The notes: a model not told the origin generated them from the letters alone. Numbered from the stretch's first letter, positions 21,655 through 33,271 are shown. The stretch is 64,000 bases of DNA from Thinopyrum elongatum (GCA_011799875.1 CM022301.1:211441888-211505887); one strand, 5' to 3'. Made by a program: numbers and translations.

Positions 21655-22520
21655 TGGGCCTGCCCGTTAACAGCCTAAAATTTTCTGGACCAAATTATGG
21701 CCCACATCAGATATGGGCCGTTAAAGGACTGTAATATTCTGGGCCAGTTTACGGACCATATCAGATCCAACCCGTTAACAACCTGCAATAGTTTGGGCCA
21801 AATTACGGTCCATACCTGATCTGGCCCTTTAACTGACTTTCATTTCTTGGGCCAAATTACGACCCATAACAGATACGGCCCTTTAACAACTATTGTGCCA
21901 TCGGGCCCATTGGGGGCCTGATTTGCTCTTCGGCCTCTTAATGGCCCGTTTAACAGTTTGGCCCGATATTAGTTTCGGCCTGTCAGCGGCCCTGTCTACA
22001 TATGGGCCTCTTTCAGCCCGGTTTCACTTTCGGCCATTTAAAGGCCCGAGTTGCACCTGGGCCTAATTCTGGTCTGTAGTTACTTTCGGCCTCTTAACGG
22101 CCTGTAGTCTTCGTGGATACATTCTAGCCCAAACTGCCTATCGGCCCGTTAAAGGCCCTTGAGAGTGTTGGGCCGAATTTTGGCCCGTTATACATCCGGC
22201 CTGCTTCCTGCCCGTCATGTAATTGGGTCAGCCAAGGCCCAAAAACATTTCAGCCTGTTAATGGCCCATCACACAAATGGGACAATAATGGGCCGATGTA
22301 TATTACAGCATGCTGTCGGCCCGTGAGTTGTTCGCCACAATTAAGGCTCAATCTAGTTCTCAACCTGTTAAAAGCCTATTTAATTTTCCAGCCCAATTAA
22401 GGCAAGCAGTTTACTCGGCCTTTTAAAGGCCCGAAACTAATAGTGGGCCAGATTAAGACTAGACCTAACTAATGGCCCAAGATGATTGTAGGCCCACGGT
22501 TTGGCCCGTAGTAGCGATTG
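21655..22520. repeat. CACTA left subterminal repeat array
   Basis: About fifteen degenerate copies of GGCCCGTTAA(C/A)-GCC, many in both orientations as GGCCCGTTAAAGGCCC-like words, spaced roughly every 55-60 bp. Subterminal arrays of this kind bind the TNPA-type protein in characterised En/Spm elements. The motif is TTAA-centred and partly palindromic. Confidence 0.8.
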
Positions 22521-22870
22521 GCGACCGACCAGTTTTAGTACCGAAATTATTTTTTTATAAACCTAACCTATTGGCTCATTGCGCGCCGATCGAAGATTAC
22601 GACCTTTTCTCAGAGCGATGACAGCATAAACAGCAAATAAATTACAGCATCATGACGAAGAATAAACCTACACTATACAACAAAGAAATTACAGCATATT
22701 ACATCCCCTGGGCATCAAAGTTCGCCACCAGTGATAATAAAGGGCAACCAGACAGCAGATTCCATAAACTGGGCAGGTCGCCACCAGTGGAAGTAAATAG
22801 GTCGACAAAATAATAGACAGAACCGACAGCACTTCAACACAGTTCAAGAAAGGTTAGCCTGGCCCAGGAG
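22521..22870. other. CACTA spacer without genes
   Basis: AT-rich sequence with short tandem words (ACAGCAT, CGCCACCAGTGG-AGTAAA repeats). I see no coding signal; it lies just 3' of the minus-strand gene remnant. Confidence 0.5.
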
Positions 22871-23340
22871 CTACAGCGCAAGCAGCTTAGCAACCTGATG
22901 AGACTGCGCTTGTTTGACGCTTATATCCACTAACTTAATATGCATAGCATCAATAGACGTCCTGTACTTATGGTTAATCTAGCATAGAGATTGGAGTTCC
23001 AGTTGGATTTGAGTGGAAGCATGTCTTTCTGCTTGAATTTCAGACTGAAGAAGTCGAACAGATTCGGGCGGCGACTTCATCGAGCTTGTGTCACTGAGTA
23101 AGTTCGACACTACATCAAGACATGACTTTGTGGTTGTATCTCTACCCTCAAGATGTGTTGCCTTCTTCTCTGGAATATATGTTAGAGGGACAAACAATGG
23201 GTTCGTCTCACTATCATTGTGGCAGTTCTTCCTAGCATCAGTCCTGTCACCCTGAAAGAGAAACAAGTAGGTAGATAATAGGTTTTGCACGTATAAGCAT
23301 CAGCGCTGTCAATTCATCTCATTTCTTTGTCAGAAATAAA

Positions 23341-23700
23341 GAGACACGGCTTAAAATAGCATTAACATAATAGGCATTGTTCATAGTTAAGACGGCAGGA
23401 AATGGCATTGTGCAGGAGCGGCCAGCTTCGCCATACCATTGGATTACAAATCAAGAACACAAGCATACATGTAGTGCTAAACAACGTATAGCATGAATGG
23501 TGAGTGTACTGTCAATTTATACCATTTCAGATTGGTAAATAAAGAGACATGATTTAAATAACATTAATATAATATGGCATTATTCATAGTTGAGACATAG
23601 CAGGATATGACATTGTGCTGGAGTTGGTAGTTTCACCACACCACTGGATTACAGATCAAGAACACAAGCATACACACAGTGCTAAAGAAGATAACTTGCT
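23341..23700. repeat. Direct tandem duplication (period about 203 bp) in an intron
   Basis: GAGACACGGCTTAAAATAGC at 23341 and GAGACATGATTTAAATAAC at 23544 start two diverged copies that share the CACTGGATTACA-ATCAAGAACACAAGC segment. Confidence 0.7.
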
Positions 23701-23989
23701 ATGTTTAGTTTAATTTACATGGTATGAATAAGAAACTAGGTTGTACAACTAAAGATTGAAATTGAGAAGGACAAACTTATGTTTATGTACTTCTTCATTA
23801 TAAACTTTAAACAAGCAATTTGATGCAGACGACAAAAATAAACAGCATTTGCACTCATAGCTATCCAACTATACACAACGAAGTTTGAAGGCTCGAGGAG
23901 GACAAACTTACATTAGGAGTGAAGACCGGCTCTATAAAGCCCTTGTCCATATTGATGGGGGGGGGGGCAATTCAAGAAGTTTACCACAT

Positions 23990-24490
23990 GCTCTTCTTCA
24001 AGAGCATTGCCTTTATTCTACATTTTGTTAAGAGTAAATATAGATGTGAAAATATAGGAACAAATGGCGATTATTTAACCTAAGATGCAGAGTACACATG
24101 TAAATACAGCATACAGGCAAAAGGCATTGACAAGAGCAATACAGAGCTAAACTTCTTTAGTAACATTGGTTTTATTCAATATTTTCGCAAGAGTAAATGT
24201 AGATCTGATGTGTAGAAAATGGAGGGCAAGGGAAAATAAGCTGCAAAGTGTACATGAAGAACTAGCTGACAATATAAGTACAGTGATGAAGGACAGCAGA
24301 TACTTACAAGAACAATGCAGAACTAAATTTCTTCATAAGCATTGGGTTTATTCTACATTAATGTAAGCATTAATATAGATCTGATAATTTGGAGAAAACA
24401 GTGGATAGGCAAGCTATAATGCACAATGATGTCACATAATCCACCAGGTATGAATGTAAGTACAGCGATAGGACAATAGGTACTCACAAG
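23990..24490. repeat. Three diverged tandem repeats (about 180 bp) in an intron
   Basis: Copies share ACAAGAGCAAT-CAGA-CTAAA and the GGTTTATTCTACATT / AGATCTGAT words near 23995, 24130 and 24305. They look like a duplicated small exon with its flanks in the CACTA gene remnant. Confidence 0.6.
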
Positions 24491-25459
24491 AGCAAAGCAG
24501 CGACCAGCATAGTTGCGATATCCTAGGTTTTGCGGCGCTGGTTCTATCGCCAATATACGTGGGGTGCTATCTGATTTCTCCGGTAGCACCACCTTTTTCA
24601 AGGACTTTGCTTGTACTCCTTCAGTTTCTGCAATCACCCTCTTCCTTTTTGGATGTCTGAAACACAAGAACAACATTTGAATGGAAAAACATAGTATGAT
24701 GACAAATGGAATAGGTATTGATAATGGATGGGCATGGCATCTTCACATATATCATGAGTAAACTAAGTAGATGGCGGTGCAACAAAGCAAAAGAAATGCA
24801 AGACACCTTATGCAAGATATGTGCAACCAACAAAACCTTGCCAAATTAGAACAGGCACCTTATTGGGTGAACAGGATAGGCCATCTGCCTTTGACTCCTT
24901 GAGCTCAGAATAGTCATTAGGATCATATTCTGAATACGAATCTATAGGTCGGGAGCATGTGGGTTTCATTGCATCCATAATGGACCTCAATCACTTGATG
25001 CCAAGTTTGTTACCCATTGAACTGTTCCGCAATATTCTTCTGATGTGTGCATTCTTATATTCATTGTGATTACGTACAATATTTGAAAAGCATGAAAACA
25101 TAAATAGTAATGAGATTATCTTTGTAATGCAGAGGATATTGTAATATAATAGGGGCTCCCTGTAAACCCTTGTGTGCTATCACTGGATTCTGATGAGAGA
25201 GCCCATGTGTGCTGTAATATGGTGAGTAGATTAATATAATCTGGCACAACTACACAAAAAAATAGGCTCCCTGTTGGGAGCTCCAGATGTAAGGATAGTT
25301 GGCAGATGATAGGTTCATAATATACCGTATAGAAAGTTTATTACCAAACCATGATAATGAGAGCGCACAGCCACTAGGTAGATTGTAGTGTAGATAATAG
25401 GGGTACACCATAACCACCATAAATAAATCAGGAAAGTGAAACTGGCTGGAAAATACAGG

Positions 25460-26860
25460 GTTTTGCCGCTACTAATATGCAGCCTATCGATCACCTATAG
25501 GCCAGCTCTATTCATCTGAAGGCACACAACTGTTACTATCAGTCTAGTCTATCAAAGACCGCGCGGCTCCCACCATTTTCGGGATATTATGGCAGACCAA
25601 CTCGAAGTACGAAATTATGTAGCAGAACCGGCCCAATAGAGTTGTCGACTACAGATGTCCCTGCTCCCCTTCCTGACAAGGAACATACTGTACTTACTAA
25701 AGAAGAACAGAAGAGGAACATGTTAAAGAATAGAAGGGGAAGCATAATATTTAGATTCCCCTTCTTTCTGTACAATGTTGGTTGCCCACCCATGATGAAT
25801 CAGAGCGCCCAAAGAAATGCCATTCCATGATGTCTCTCTATATGTGGCCACATGCATTTGGAAACTCAAGTGGGAGCATTAGCTAACCAATTAATTGTGT
25901 GTCTGTTAGCTAATGTCAGTATCATATCACATTCGTATTTGAAGAACCTTTGGATGTATGATTGGTGTGTTATTTAGCTTTAAAGGGTGGACAGCTGCTA
26001 GTAGGACACAAAGCACCTACGCAGATCATAGTGTAGATATAATGGGAAAACCCTAAGCATCAGGAGTAAAATCAGGAAAGTGGAACTTGCTGGAATATAT
26101 GTGCTAGTATTGCAGGTACGGCTAGAAAGGCTTCGGATACCAGCTCTCTACAACTGAAGGCGCAGTACTATTACTATCAGTCCAACTCTCAAAGGCTACA
26201 CATACGACCGAATACGAAGAGTTGAAAGCGTCCATGACAATCGACATGAAGACCAATACGAAGAGTTGAAAGCGTCCATGACAAGCGACCGAATAGACCT
26301 GTACACTGCAAATGTCCCTGCTCCTCTTCATTACAAAGAACATACTGTACAACTATTATACTCCCTCTGTTCCTAAATATAAGTCTTTGTAGAGATTCCA
26401 CTATGGATCACATATGGATGTATATAGATACATTTTAGAGTGTAGATTCACTCATTTTGCTCCATATGTAGTCCATGGAGGAATCTCTACAAAGAATTAT
26501 ATTTAGGTACGGAGAGAGTACTTACAAAAGAAGAACAGAAGAGGAGCATGCTAAAGAAGAGCAAGCATATTTTGGATAATAAAATGTTGGTTGGCCACAC
26601 ATGATGAACCAGAGCGCATTAAGAATGCAACTCCCTGCTGTCCCTCGATATGTGGCGCATGTGCTTTTCGAAAGTAAAGTAGGAACATTAGCTGACCAAT
26701 TAAACATTCTCTGTTTTAGTATATGTCAGCATCATATCAGATTCGTATTTGAGAAAGTAAGTTTGGAATTATGAGTGGCATGTTGTTTAGCTTGATGGGT
26801 TGAGGAGCACTGCTTGCACGTACGTCTCGAAGCACCTACGATAATGGTACTGAATATATG
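25460..26860. repeat. Tandem duplication of about 650 bp, second copy carrying a MITE
   Basis: The segment around 25640-25900 (VPAPLPDKEHTV frame, then GAAGAACAGAAGAGG) recurs at 26300-26720 with substitutions; the second copy is split by the Stowaway MITE at 26361-26518. A shorter 44-bp direct repeat (AATACGAAGAGTTGAAAGCG) lies at 26211 and 26255. On the plus strand both copies keep a short related reading frame ending in KEEQKR-ML-K, which suggests a duplicated exon of unknown function. Confidence 0.65.
26361..26518. mobile_element. Stowaway (Tc1/Mariner) MITE, 158 bp
   Basis: Terminal inverted repeats CTCCCTCTGTTCCTAAATAT / ATATTTAGGTACGGAGAGAG flanked by TA duplications (26359-26360, 26519-26520). 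Nearly fully palindromic, as expected of this abundant cereal family. Confidence 0.9.
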
Positions 26861-26869
26861 GGAATGTCT

Positions 26870-27292
26870 ACATGCAAGTCGCCTGACTTTCCTCATTTGG
26901 GTTAGTCGACCATTTCAGACGGTTGGATGAAGATCCTATGTCTCCTAACCCTTCTTCTTCCTCGCCACTTATTCTTCCCCTAAAGACCACCGCACGGGCC
27001 GCTGGCCGAACCACCAGCCCCCGCCCTCCCCTGAACCGCCCACCACCTCCGGTCTTCCGCCGCCCCCGACCATCCCTCTAGCTAACCCCACCCCCACCCG
27101 CATTGAGTTTTGCCTCCGGCGAGGCCCCACCATAGCCCGACAATAGCCCCCCACAACCACGGTCCCCACCCGAAACCCTAAGATAGATAATGGGGCAGCC
27201 CTCCTGCGAGCCCCTTCCTTCCCTCCGGCGAACTCCCAAAAATGGACTGACCCCAATTTTAAATTCAGTCGACTGTCATTTAAGCTAATGTG
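26870..27292. mobile_element. Candidate TIR element/MITE with GC-rich core
   Basis: Ends near CAAGTCGCCTGACTTTCC and the reverse complement of ACAGTCGACTGAATTTAAAA are similar over about 45 bp, and the segment interrupts the tandem duplication (host sequence resumes at GGAATATAAAAGGGG). The centre is unusually Pro/Arg-codon and GC rich. Boundaries and superfamily are uncertain; no clear target duplication. Confidence 0.4.
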
Positions 27293-27429
27293 GAATATAA
27301 AAGGGGAAAACCATAAGCATTGCGAGTACAGTGGTGCGCGTGTCATGGCGGATCTGAAGGTGCAAACGGGACAAAGGCAACTTCGCAGCCAATATTTGGT
27401 TTCAACTAACAAGTAAGATTCTAAGTGAT

Positions 27430-27960
27430 GGACAAGAAATGACAGTAAAGTAGTGGCGATCTATTTTCTTGCTGATATAAATAACTTGAGCAGATACGAA
27501 AGAGTACCACCTCTGGTGTGGCACCGTGTAAGCATCTGCTGAGGCATTGAGGGTATTGCGGTAGCGATGGCTGTCGGCGGCGTGGAAGCAGATCTAGGAG
27601 GGCAGATGGTGGCGGCGAGGGAAATATCCCGGCACGGTGGACGAGACGGTCGTATGAGCGGCCTCGGCAAGGTGGACGACGGTGTGGATGAAGTGAGAGG
27701 ATGCGATGCAAGGATCCTGGTCCGAAGCCGTGGATGAGAGAGGTCGATCTCTTGTTATGGACGACGGCATCGGGGTATCAGCTCTGGCATGGTGGAGGAG
27801 GACGGAGGTGGATGGGGTGGCGGACGGAGGAGGCTATGGTGGAGAGGGTGTTTTGGCGCCCACGGAGTACGAATGGGGAAATGGAGGGAGAGAGGAAGGG
27901 GGGAACCATGTCTTCAGGGCGCGCTTGTCTCAAATGCGAGGAAATTTACAAACTTAGACC
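27430..27960 (-). other. GC-rich 5'-exon-like segment of the CACTA gene
   Basis: GC-rich, with open frames on both strands (for example 27421-27711 minus, 96 codons, no known domain). Its position upstream of the minus-strand exons at 22871-24990, plus repeated GGCGCCCAC blocks just beyond it, suggest the first exon and promoter of that gene. Not proven. Confidence 0.35.
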
Positions 27961-28175
27961 CCGTTTAAAATTCCCTACATCACAACAATATTAGTCGGTT
28001 GGGGATAGGACAGTAATCTCGCATACACCGAATATTTGCCGACGAAGATTTCGGCCGAGGAGAGTTTGTTTTGGCGCCCACCGTGTATGAATCGGGGAGG
28101 GAGGTGAGAGGCAATTTCGGCCAAGAAACTGTGTTTTGGCGCCCACCGTGTATGAATCCGGGGAGGTGAGAGGCG
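27847..28175. repeat. Three direct repeats around TTTTGGCGCCCAC
   Basis: GTTTTGGCGCCCAC(G/C)G-GTATGAAT(C)GGGG at 27849, 28067 and 28131, each about 40 bp. Spaced upstream repeats could be regulatory sites of the minus-strand CACTA gene. Confidence 0.6.
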
Positions 28176-28870
28176 GAGGCGGTTATGTCACGTTTGAGTG
28201 AAATTACAAGCCTAGCCCTATCGAAACCTATAGAAATCGAGCCGATAGGCTTTGCGTGTCAGGGATAGGTAGTAATTTCCATCTCGCAGATTTTGGTTTC
28301 GGGCGGTTACTGCGAGTTTCCCTGCTTCGTTCAAATTTTTGCAGAGAAAGAGTGCACGTTTACCGTGCCAACTCAATTCGAATCCAGTTTGTATTTTTTT
28401 TCGGGCAGGATCCATTTTGTATTCGAATACAAATCTATATACATCATTTTTTTATATATACTTTCAAAAGCACAACACCCTTTATACATAAATATAGTTT
28501 ACAAATGGCATGATCTCAGATTCATAAGGCTGGATCCATCTTAATTTGGATATTCAAATATTTGAAACCACTTTATGTTGAAATCCAATGTATGCATTCC
28601 TCGCTAACTGTCTCCAATTAATGTGTGTTTCATGCGGGTTTTTTTACTTCTCAAACACGTATAATGTGTTTGATACACGCAACATATAGTGTAATCCCGT
28701 TTAGACATTAATTGCATATAAACCATGCATTGTCTCTAATTAAAGAATCTATGGATCACTAATATTGATAAACTATATAACATTACACGTGTCCCCAAAT
28801 TCAAATGAATATGCATGTTTGATAGACCAATTTTTGTTATGATATTATCGATGTCGTGCTCTCTAGTTTA
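28176..28870. other. AT-rich spacer
   Basis: No gene seen. Contains ATTCGAATnCAAA words near 28375-28435 and long A/T runs. Confidence 0.5.
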
Positions 28871-30720
28871 AATATTTGAATCCCCTTTAATCCAGATATT
28901 CGTCTCATATAGCTATCACTCATGCTTGTATATCTCTCTAGACCTATACGCCTTCATCGTCTCTCGGGTATCTCTCGTGCTACTTGTATGTCGACAATGA
29001 TCTTTTATCTTCGTAACACACTGGCGGTACTCTCTCCCTCGACCTTCACTCTATCTCTCTCTAAGTATATGTCGCTCCCTGCTATGTGTCTCTTACTATG
29101 ATTCTCCTTGTGAAATCTCTTTCTCTCACACAAACACAAACTTCGTCTCCCGGGGTCTCATTTCTCTCTACTATTCCACTGTGTGCCACTCGCACACCCC
29201 CTCTCACACAGAGATGTCTTGCGCTCCTTAGGTATGAGAAGCTATGACTCTCCCTCTTAAATATCTCTTTCTCACACACAAACACAAACTCTGTCTCCCA
29301 GGGTCTCATATCTCTCCACCATTCCCTTGTATGTCGCTCACACACACTCTCTCCCTAGAGATATCTCGCATTCCCTGATATGTCTCTCTAGCTATCACTC
29401 TCCTTGTGAAATATCTTTCTCTCTCGCAAACACAAAACTCCGTCTCTCGGGATCTCATTTCTCTATGATATTTGTTTGTATGTGACTCACATGCACCCTC
29501 TCTCTATCTCTCTCACACCCACACACATAACTCAGCCTTCTGATCCACTCGACTCTTATCTCTAACACACACACTAGCTAGCCGATCTCCCTCTAGCTAG
29601 CATCTTTATCTTTCTATTTATCTATTTCTCCATCAACCTTATTTCTCGCCCTCACTCTTGCTTCCTATCACGCACACTATATATGTTTCTCTCTACATGC
29701 AGTCATGCGCCCTCTTTTTATCTTTCTCTCACACACACATAACTTCACCCCTCTGAACCACTCGGCGGTCATCTCTAACACACAAACTAGCCGATGTCCC
29801 TCTAGCTAGCATCTCTATCTCTCTATCTATCTGCAGTTTCTCCGTCAACCTTTCTTTCTCGCACGCACTCTTGCTTCCTATCACACACTATATCTGTCTC
29901 TCTATACATGCATCTATAGGTTGATCTCTTTTGCACAATCGTTGTGCCTCGCTCTCTCTGCTCGCTATAGATGCATGCTCCAGCCCATGCCACTATCTCT
30001 TAAAGACAAAAACACATGCTCAATTATCGGGCCTTCTTCCATCCACTCTCACATGCATGCATATTGTCATACCGATCCATCTCTCCCATGTCATTGATCT
30101 TATGACTTATGTCTTCTTTCTTTTATCTCGATCATGCGCGCGCGCACACACACACACATCCCACGTATACATGTATACCTCTCGCACATGCACGTTCAAG
30201 GTCTCCTATGTCTCCATACGTAGTTAATTACCCTCAGCCCTAACCCCACATCGAATTGTTCTCTTCTTGTGTGCACATGACTTCCGCCTGGATGGGTCTC
30301 TTCTCTAAAACACACACTCACACTTAACAATCTCCTTCTAGATACCCCCCTCTCTCACTCTTCCCCTATATCCCCGAAACCAATAAGACCATCCCTTCGT
30401 TTAATTCCCGCCTACATGCACCATCGATATATAGTAGTCTTCCTCGGTGTCTCTCGAACAAACACGTTATCTCGATGTCGACTCCTCTCACGCGCACACG
30501 CCTTCTCTTCCCTTTTTATGGGCCTCTTCTCTCTCACACCCCCCTCGTTGGTGGCCTCTGCCATACACATCACCTCTCTACAAGAAGCCACACACACTTA
30601 AATTGCTTTCGCCACCAAAGACTCCGCTTCACACACACACACACATACACACACACACACACATTAAGACTCCATCTCACACACACATGCTCTAGGTGGG
30701 GCATTTGTTCCTACCACCCT
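28870..30720. repeat. CT/CA-rich degenerate minisatellite tract
   Basis: About 1.85 kb of strand-asymmetric pyrimidine-rich sequence (TCTCTCT, CACACACA, ACATGCA). Within it are three tandem units of about 147 bp starting near 29102, 29249 and 29397 (CACAAACACAAACT-CGTCTC-CGGG-TCTCAT), and two units of about 210 bp starting near 29529 and 29740 (CTCTAACACACA-ACTAGC, CCCTCTAGCTAGCATC). ORFs here encode only Ser/His/Thr repeats and are not genes. Confidence 0.8.
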
Positions 30721-31020
30721 TCGTCCAACCTTACCCGTATGATAAAGAATCACCTTAATTTACTTATATAACATGGACAAATTCCACTTTATTTTAGTAG
30801 TTAGCAAAGTTCTCATAATTATATAACGCAAATCACGAGCAGGAAGTGACATTTTTTTTACACAACCACGTTAACATGGCCACGTAAATCACAAACTAAA
30901 GTGTAATACCATTATACTTATATCTCGATGCAAAAGGTGGAGTACATGTCCGAAGAGTAGAGTCGCACACACGCACTCTCTCTCTCAGAATCTCACACAC
31001 ATACCAGTTACATGATGCCC
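30721..31020. other. Spacer without genes
   Basis: AT-rich with residual CA/CT runs; nothing recognised. Confidence 0.5.
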
Positions 31021-31166
31021 CCTAAGCAGACCCGTATGTTACAATTTGTGCACCCGCGGGTACACGTGATGGTGCGCATTTACTTAAGCCGGACGGCGAA
31101 CCCAAACAATAGCTGCATTCATTCCCCTCCCGCCGCCTCTTCTCTGGTCGCTGTCGCCCGATAGCC

Positions 31167-31426
31167 ATGGCCCGGCCGAAGGTAACGACATACGCCATGC
31201 TCCCGCCGGAGCGGCGCTTTGATCTGGAGGCAATGCGAAGCCCGGATCGCAGCCGCCCTGCCTCTAAAGTCTGAACTAGCCGGAGCCGGACGAGGAGGCG
31301 TTGGAGGCGGAGCAGCACGCGGAGCTGGAGGAGGAGAACGACGACACGGAGCTGGAACAGGAGGATGATGACGCGGGCGAAGCAGAGCCGGAGGAGGATG
31401 ATGATTTCCATTATACTCAGACTTAA
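31167..31426 (+). pseudogene. Small gene remnant with acidic C-terminus
   Basis: ATG at 31167 in a good context (AGCCATGGCC) opens MARPKVTTYAMLPPERR, which stops at TGA 31272-31274. In another frame, 31283-31426 encodes a strongly acidic stretch (EPDEEALEAEQ, then ELEEENDD and EEDDDFHYTQT) ending in TAA. Codon use and GC content are similar in both pieces, so a frameshift near 31275 is likely. No family recognised. It lies in the CACTA body and is probably captured or element-borne. Confidence 0.4.
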
Positions 31427-31517
31427 AGGGCTTTGAGTTTCACGCCACATTTATTTCATAGAGATAAAGAAAGGAAATTTTAGTGGTCATGCATGCATCT
31501 TTTTGTGCTAGCACTCC

Positions 31518-31524
31518 TATATAA
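31518..31524 (+). promoter_or_regulatory. Candidate TATA box
   Basis: CTATATAAGGG upstream of the 31551-32401 open region; plausible but unproven promoter. Confidence 0.35.
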
Positions 31525-31926
31525 GGGTTGACCGGTCGCTTCCCACGGACGTGCGCGGGCGGTGGAAGAGGAAGGAGAAGGGAAGCGGGCTGTGGAGTAC
31601 GCCAGTTGCAGCACGAGCTCCAAGGAACATTCGTGCCAAACAATGCATAATAGTACAGTATAGTCCAGCGGAGTATGAATTGGCCTTTAGGTTGTGTGTG
31701 GATGGCATGGCTGCAACATGCAGGCTGCAGTTCGACAACCTATCGCTCCGCTTCGCACGGTTTAGTCACGCAAGATTTGCATGCACACATGTCACACACG
31801 TACTTGTCGAAGGCGTGCTCGAAAAAGGGCGACCAGGTCCGCTAGTCCGTGTTGGTCCATGCGCCCGGAAAACAACTAATCCTAGTTGCTGTAAATGTCG
31901 TGCGTGCTTTAATTCCGGGCTAGTGG

Positions 31927-32401
31927 ATGGACATGAATGTGCTTACGTCACCTTATTATACTGCATGGACCATAACCATGCATGTCAGCATGTATCCAGG
32001 TTTGAGATGCCAGGTGTACCAGATGGACGGTGGCGTGTTCGACCCCCGTGATGCTACCTGGGTGTGGATGAACACACTTGAAGAGTACTCGATTTTCATT
32101 GGGGACAACTACCCCATAGTGCAAACGATGCCACCTTCCGTGCACGATGCCGACGGCCTGCCGTTCATGAAGAACGGGTGCGTTTTCATTGCGCACCGAC
32201 AGATTCATATCTTGAACGCCCCTATCCCTGATCTATGCCGCTTCAGTTTGGATGAGTCTCCATCATGGGGATCCACACTTAAGAAGCTGCGATGATATGG
32301 ACTCCCGTTGCCCACCGTTATGGATCATTCCATCTATGAAGAACATGTGGGACTGGAACTACGAGACGGACATGTACCCAGGGATGTACGAACCTGAGTA
32401 A
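31927..32401 (+). pseudogene. DUF295-like (F-box-associated) gene fragment captured by the CACTA
   Basis: The frame from 31927 to 32295 contains FDPRDATWVWMN, LEEYSIFIGDNYPI and GCVFIAHRQIHILN, a pattern resembling the C-terminal half of grass DUF295 (KIB1-4 type beta-propeller) proteins, which are often coupled to F-box domains. After a stop at 32293-32295 the reading resumes in another frame at 32298 with PPLWIIPSMKN, which resembles the usual proline-rich end of that family, and terminates at TAA 32399-32401. No F-box is visible upstream (the 31551-31926 frame is not recognised). It is therefore an N-terminally incomplete, frameshifted copy, most simply a captured host gene fragment. Family call is by motif pattern only. 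Confidence 0.45.
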
Positions 32402-32880
32402 TGTAGCGCAGTAAGTGACGTAGAAAGCCACAATTAGTATGAACATGCATGGCATATAGGCATTTGTCTCTTACTACCACTAAATGTTGTACGTGCAATG
32501 CACGGTGATATTATGATGTACGTGCCTAAGTACTCTACTACTATATTAATTGGAGGCACATATTAGGTTTTATATTTGTTTATGTGTATGGCCCGAGACC
32601 TTCCAACTAGATGCGTCTTTCTCTTCGGGTCGCACTTTGTATCATTCATACTACTAGTACTACGTGTGGTCTCCGACCTAGAAGTGGAAGAAGTGGAGAC
32701 GCTCTACCACGCTGTTCATGTCCCACTCCTTTCGCTGATGTGTGGGACATCCAGCACGTGCCGTGTTTGGCACTCCTTAATCGTAATTAAACAAACTACA
32801 GTAGTAACTAGTACTGGTACATGATCGTAATTAATTAAACAAACGTACGGGCAACACAGACACACACACTAACTACTAGT
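32402..32880. other. Spacer with a Helitron-like terminus
   Basis: Contains the palindromic word GTACGTGCAATGCAC near 32489 and TCTACTACTATATTAAT at 32534, both reminiscent of Helitron ends, but I cannot define an element. Otherwise no gene. Confidence 0.35.
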
Positions 32881-32953
32881 ACTACTACTTCTCACATGCT
32901 GGCCAGACGTCGTCGTTCTCCTTCCCGACTTTGTCGGTGACACCCCACCATGC

Positions 32954-33271
32954 TTAGATCTCTGTCGAGCTCTCCGCAGCAGCGTGTGCGTCCTCTTCTT
33001 TCTTGCGGCGGCGGGCCTCTCTTTTCTTGAGTGCTTTCTGCCTTTTCCGCTCCCTCTTTGCGGCTTTGGCCGCCTCTTGCTCTACCGCCCATTCGACCTT
33101 GGCAGCTTCAAAGTCCGCCCACGTAGGTGTGAGGTTGCGAGCGGCGATGAACTCGGCACGGCGGGATGCCATCGCTTCCCTACCATTTTGTGTGCGGTCG
33201 TGGGCGGCAAGGAACTCGGCGCGGCGGGATGCCATCGCTTCCTTACCGGTTAGTGTGCGACGCGGTGGCAT
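32954..33271 (-). CDS. Basic, helical unknown protein with internal repeat
   Basis: A 105-codon frame starting MPPRRTLTGKEAMASRRAEF. The block EAMASRRAEF(L/I)AA(H/R) occurs twice in tandem (residues about 11-24 and 32-45), followed by PTWADFEAAKVEW and a long Lys/Arg/Glu-rich helix (AKRERKRQKALKKREARRRK) ending in an acidic tail. The opposite strand is also open, but the protein-like periodicity favours the minus strand. No known domain; could be an exon of a longer gene. The flanking sequence gives no operon-like context; it lies 110 bp left of the MULE. Confidence 0.45.
   Translation of the reverse strand: MPPRRTLTGKEAMASRRAEFLAAHDRTQNGREAMASRRAEFIAARNLTPTWADFEAAKVEWAVEQEAAKAAKRERKRQKALKKREARRRKKEEDAHAAAESSTEI

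Larger units (their letters stand above)
22871..24990 (-). pseudogene. CACTA-borne multi-exon gene remnant (minus strand)
   Basis: Three exon-like blocks. Block 1, 24990-24859, reads MRSIMDAMKPTCSR..., acidic and Ser-rich, followed by a GT donor; an in-frame TGA lies just upstream of its first codon, so the true exon may start further up near 25070. Block 2, 24656-24488, follows a TTTCAG acceptor, contains a basic cluster (HPKRKR) and ends before GTGAGT. Block 3, 23251-22871, follows a TCTCTTTCAG acceptor, is acidic with a predicted helix (VRLLQSEIQAERHAS) and ends in TAG at 22871, with one premature TAG at 22979-22981. Block 1 to 2 does not join in frame, so it is decayed. It resembles the ORF1-type genes of Triticeae CACTAs more than a transposase; function not recognised. 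Confidence 0.5.

Noticed and set aside
30121..30720. Ser/His/Thr-rich ORFs (82-98 codons) as small proteins
   Set aside because: They are translations of CA/CT microsatellite.
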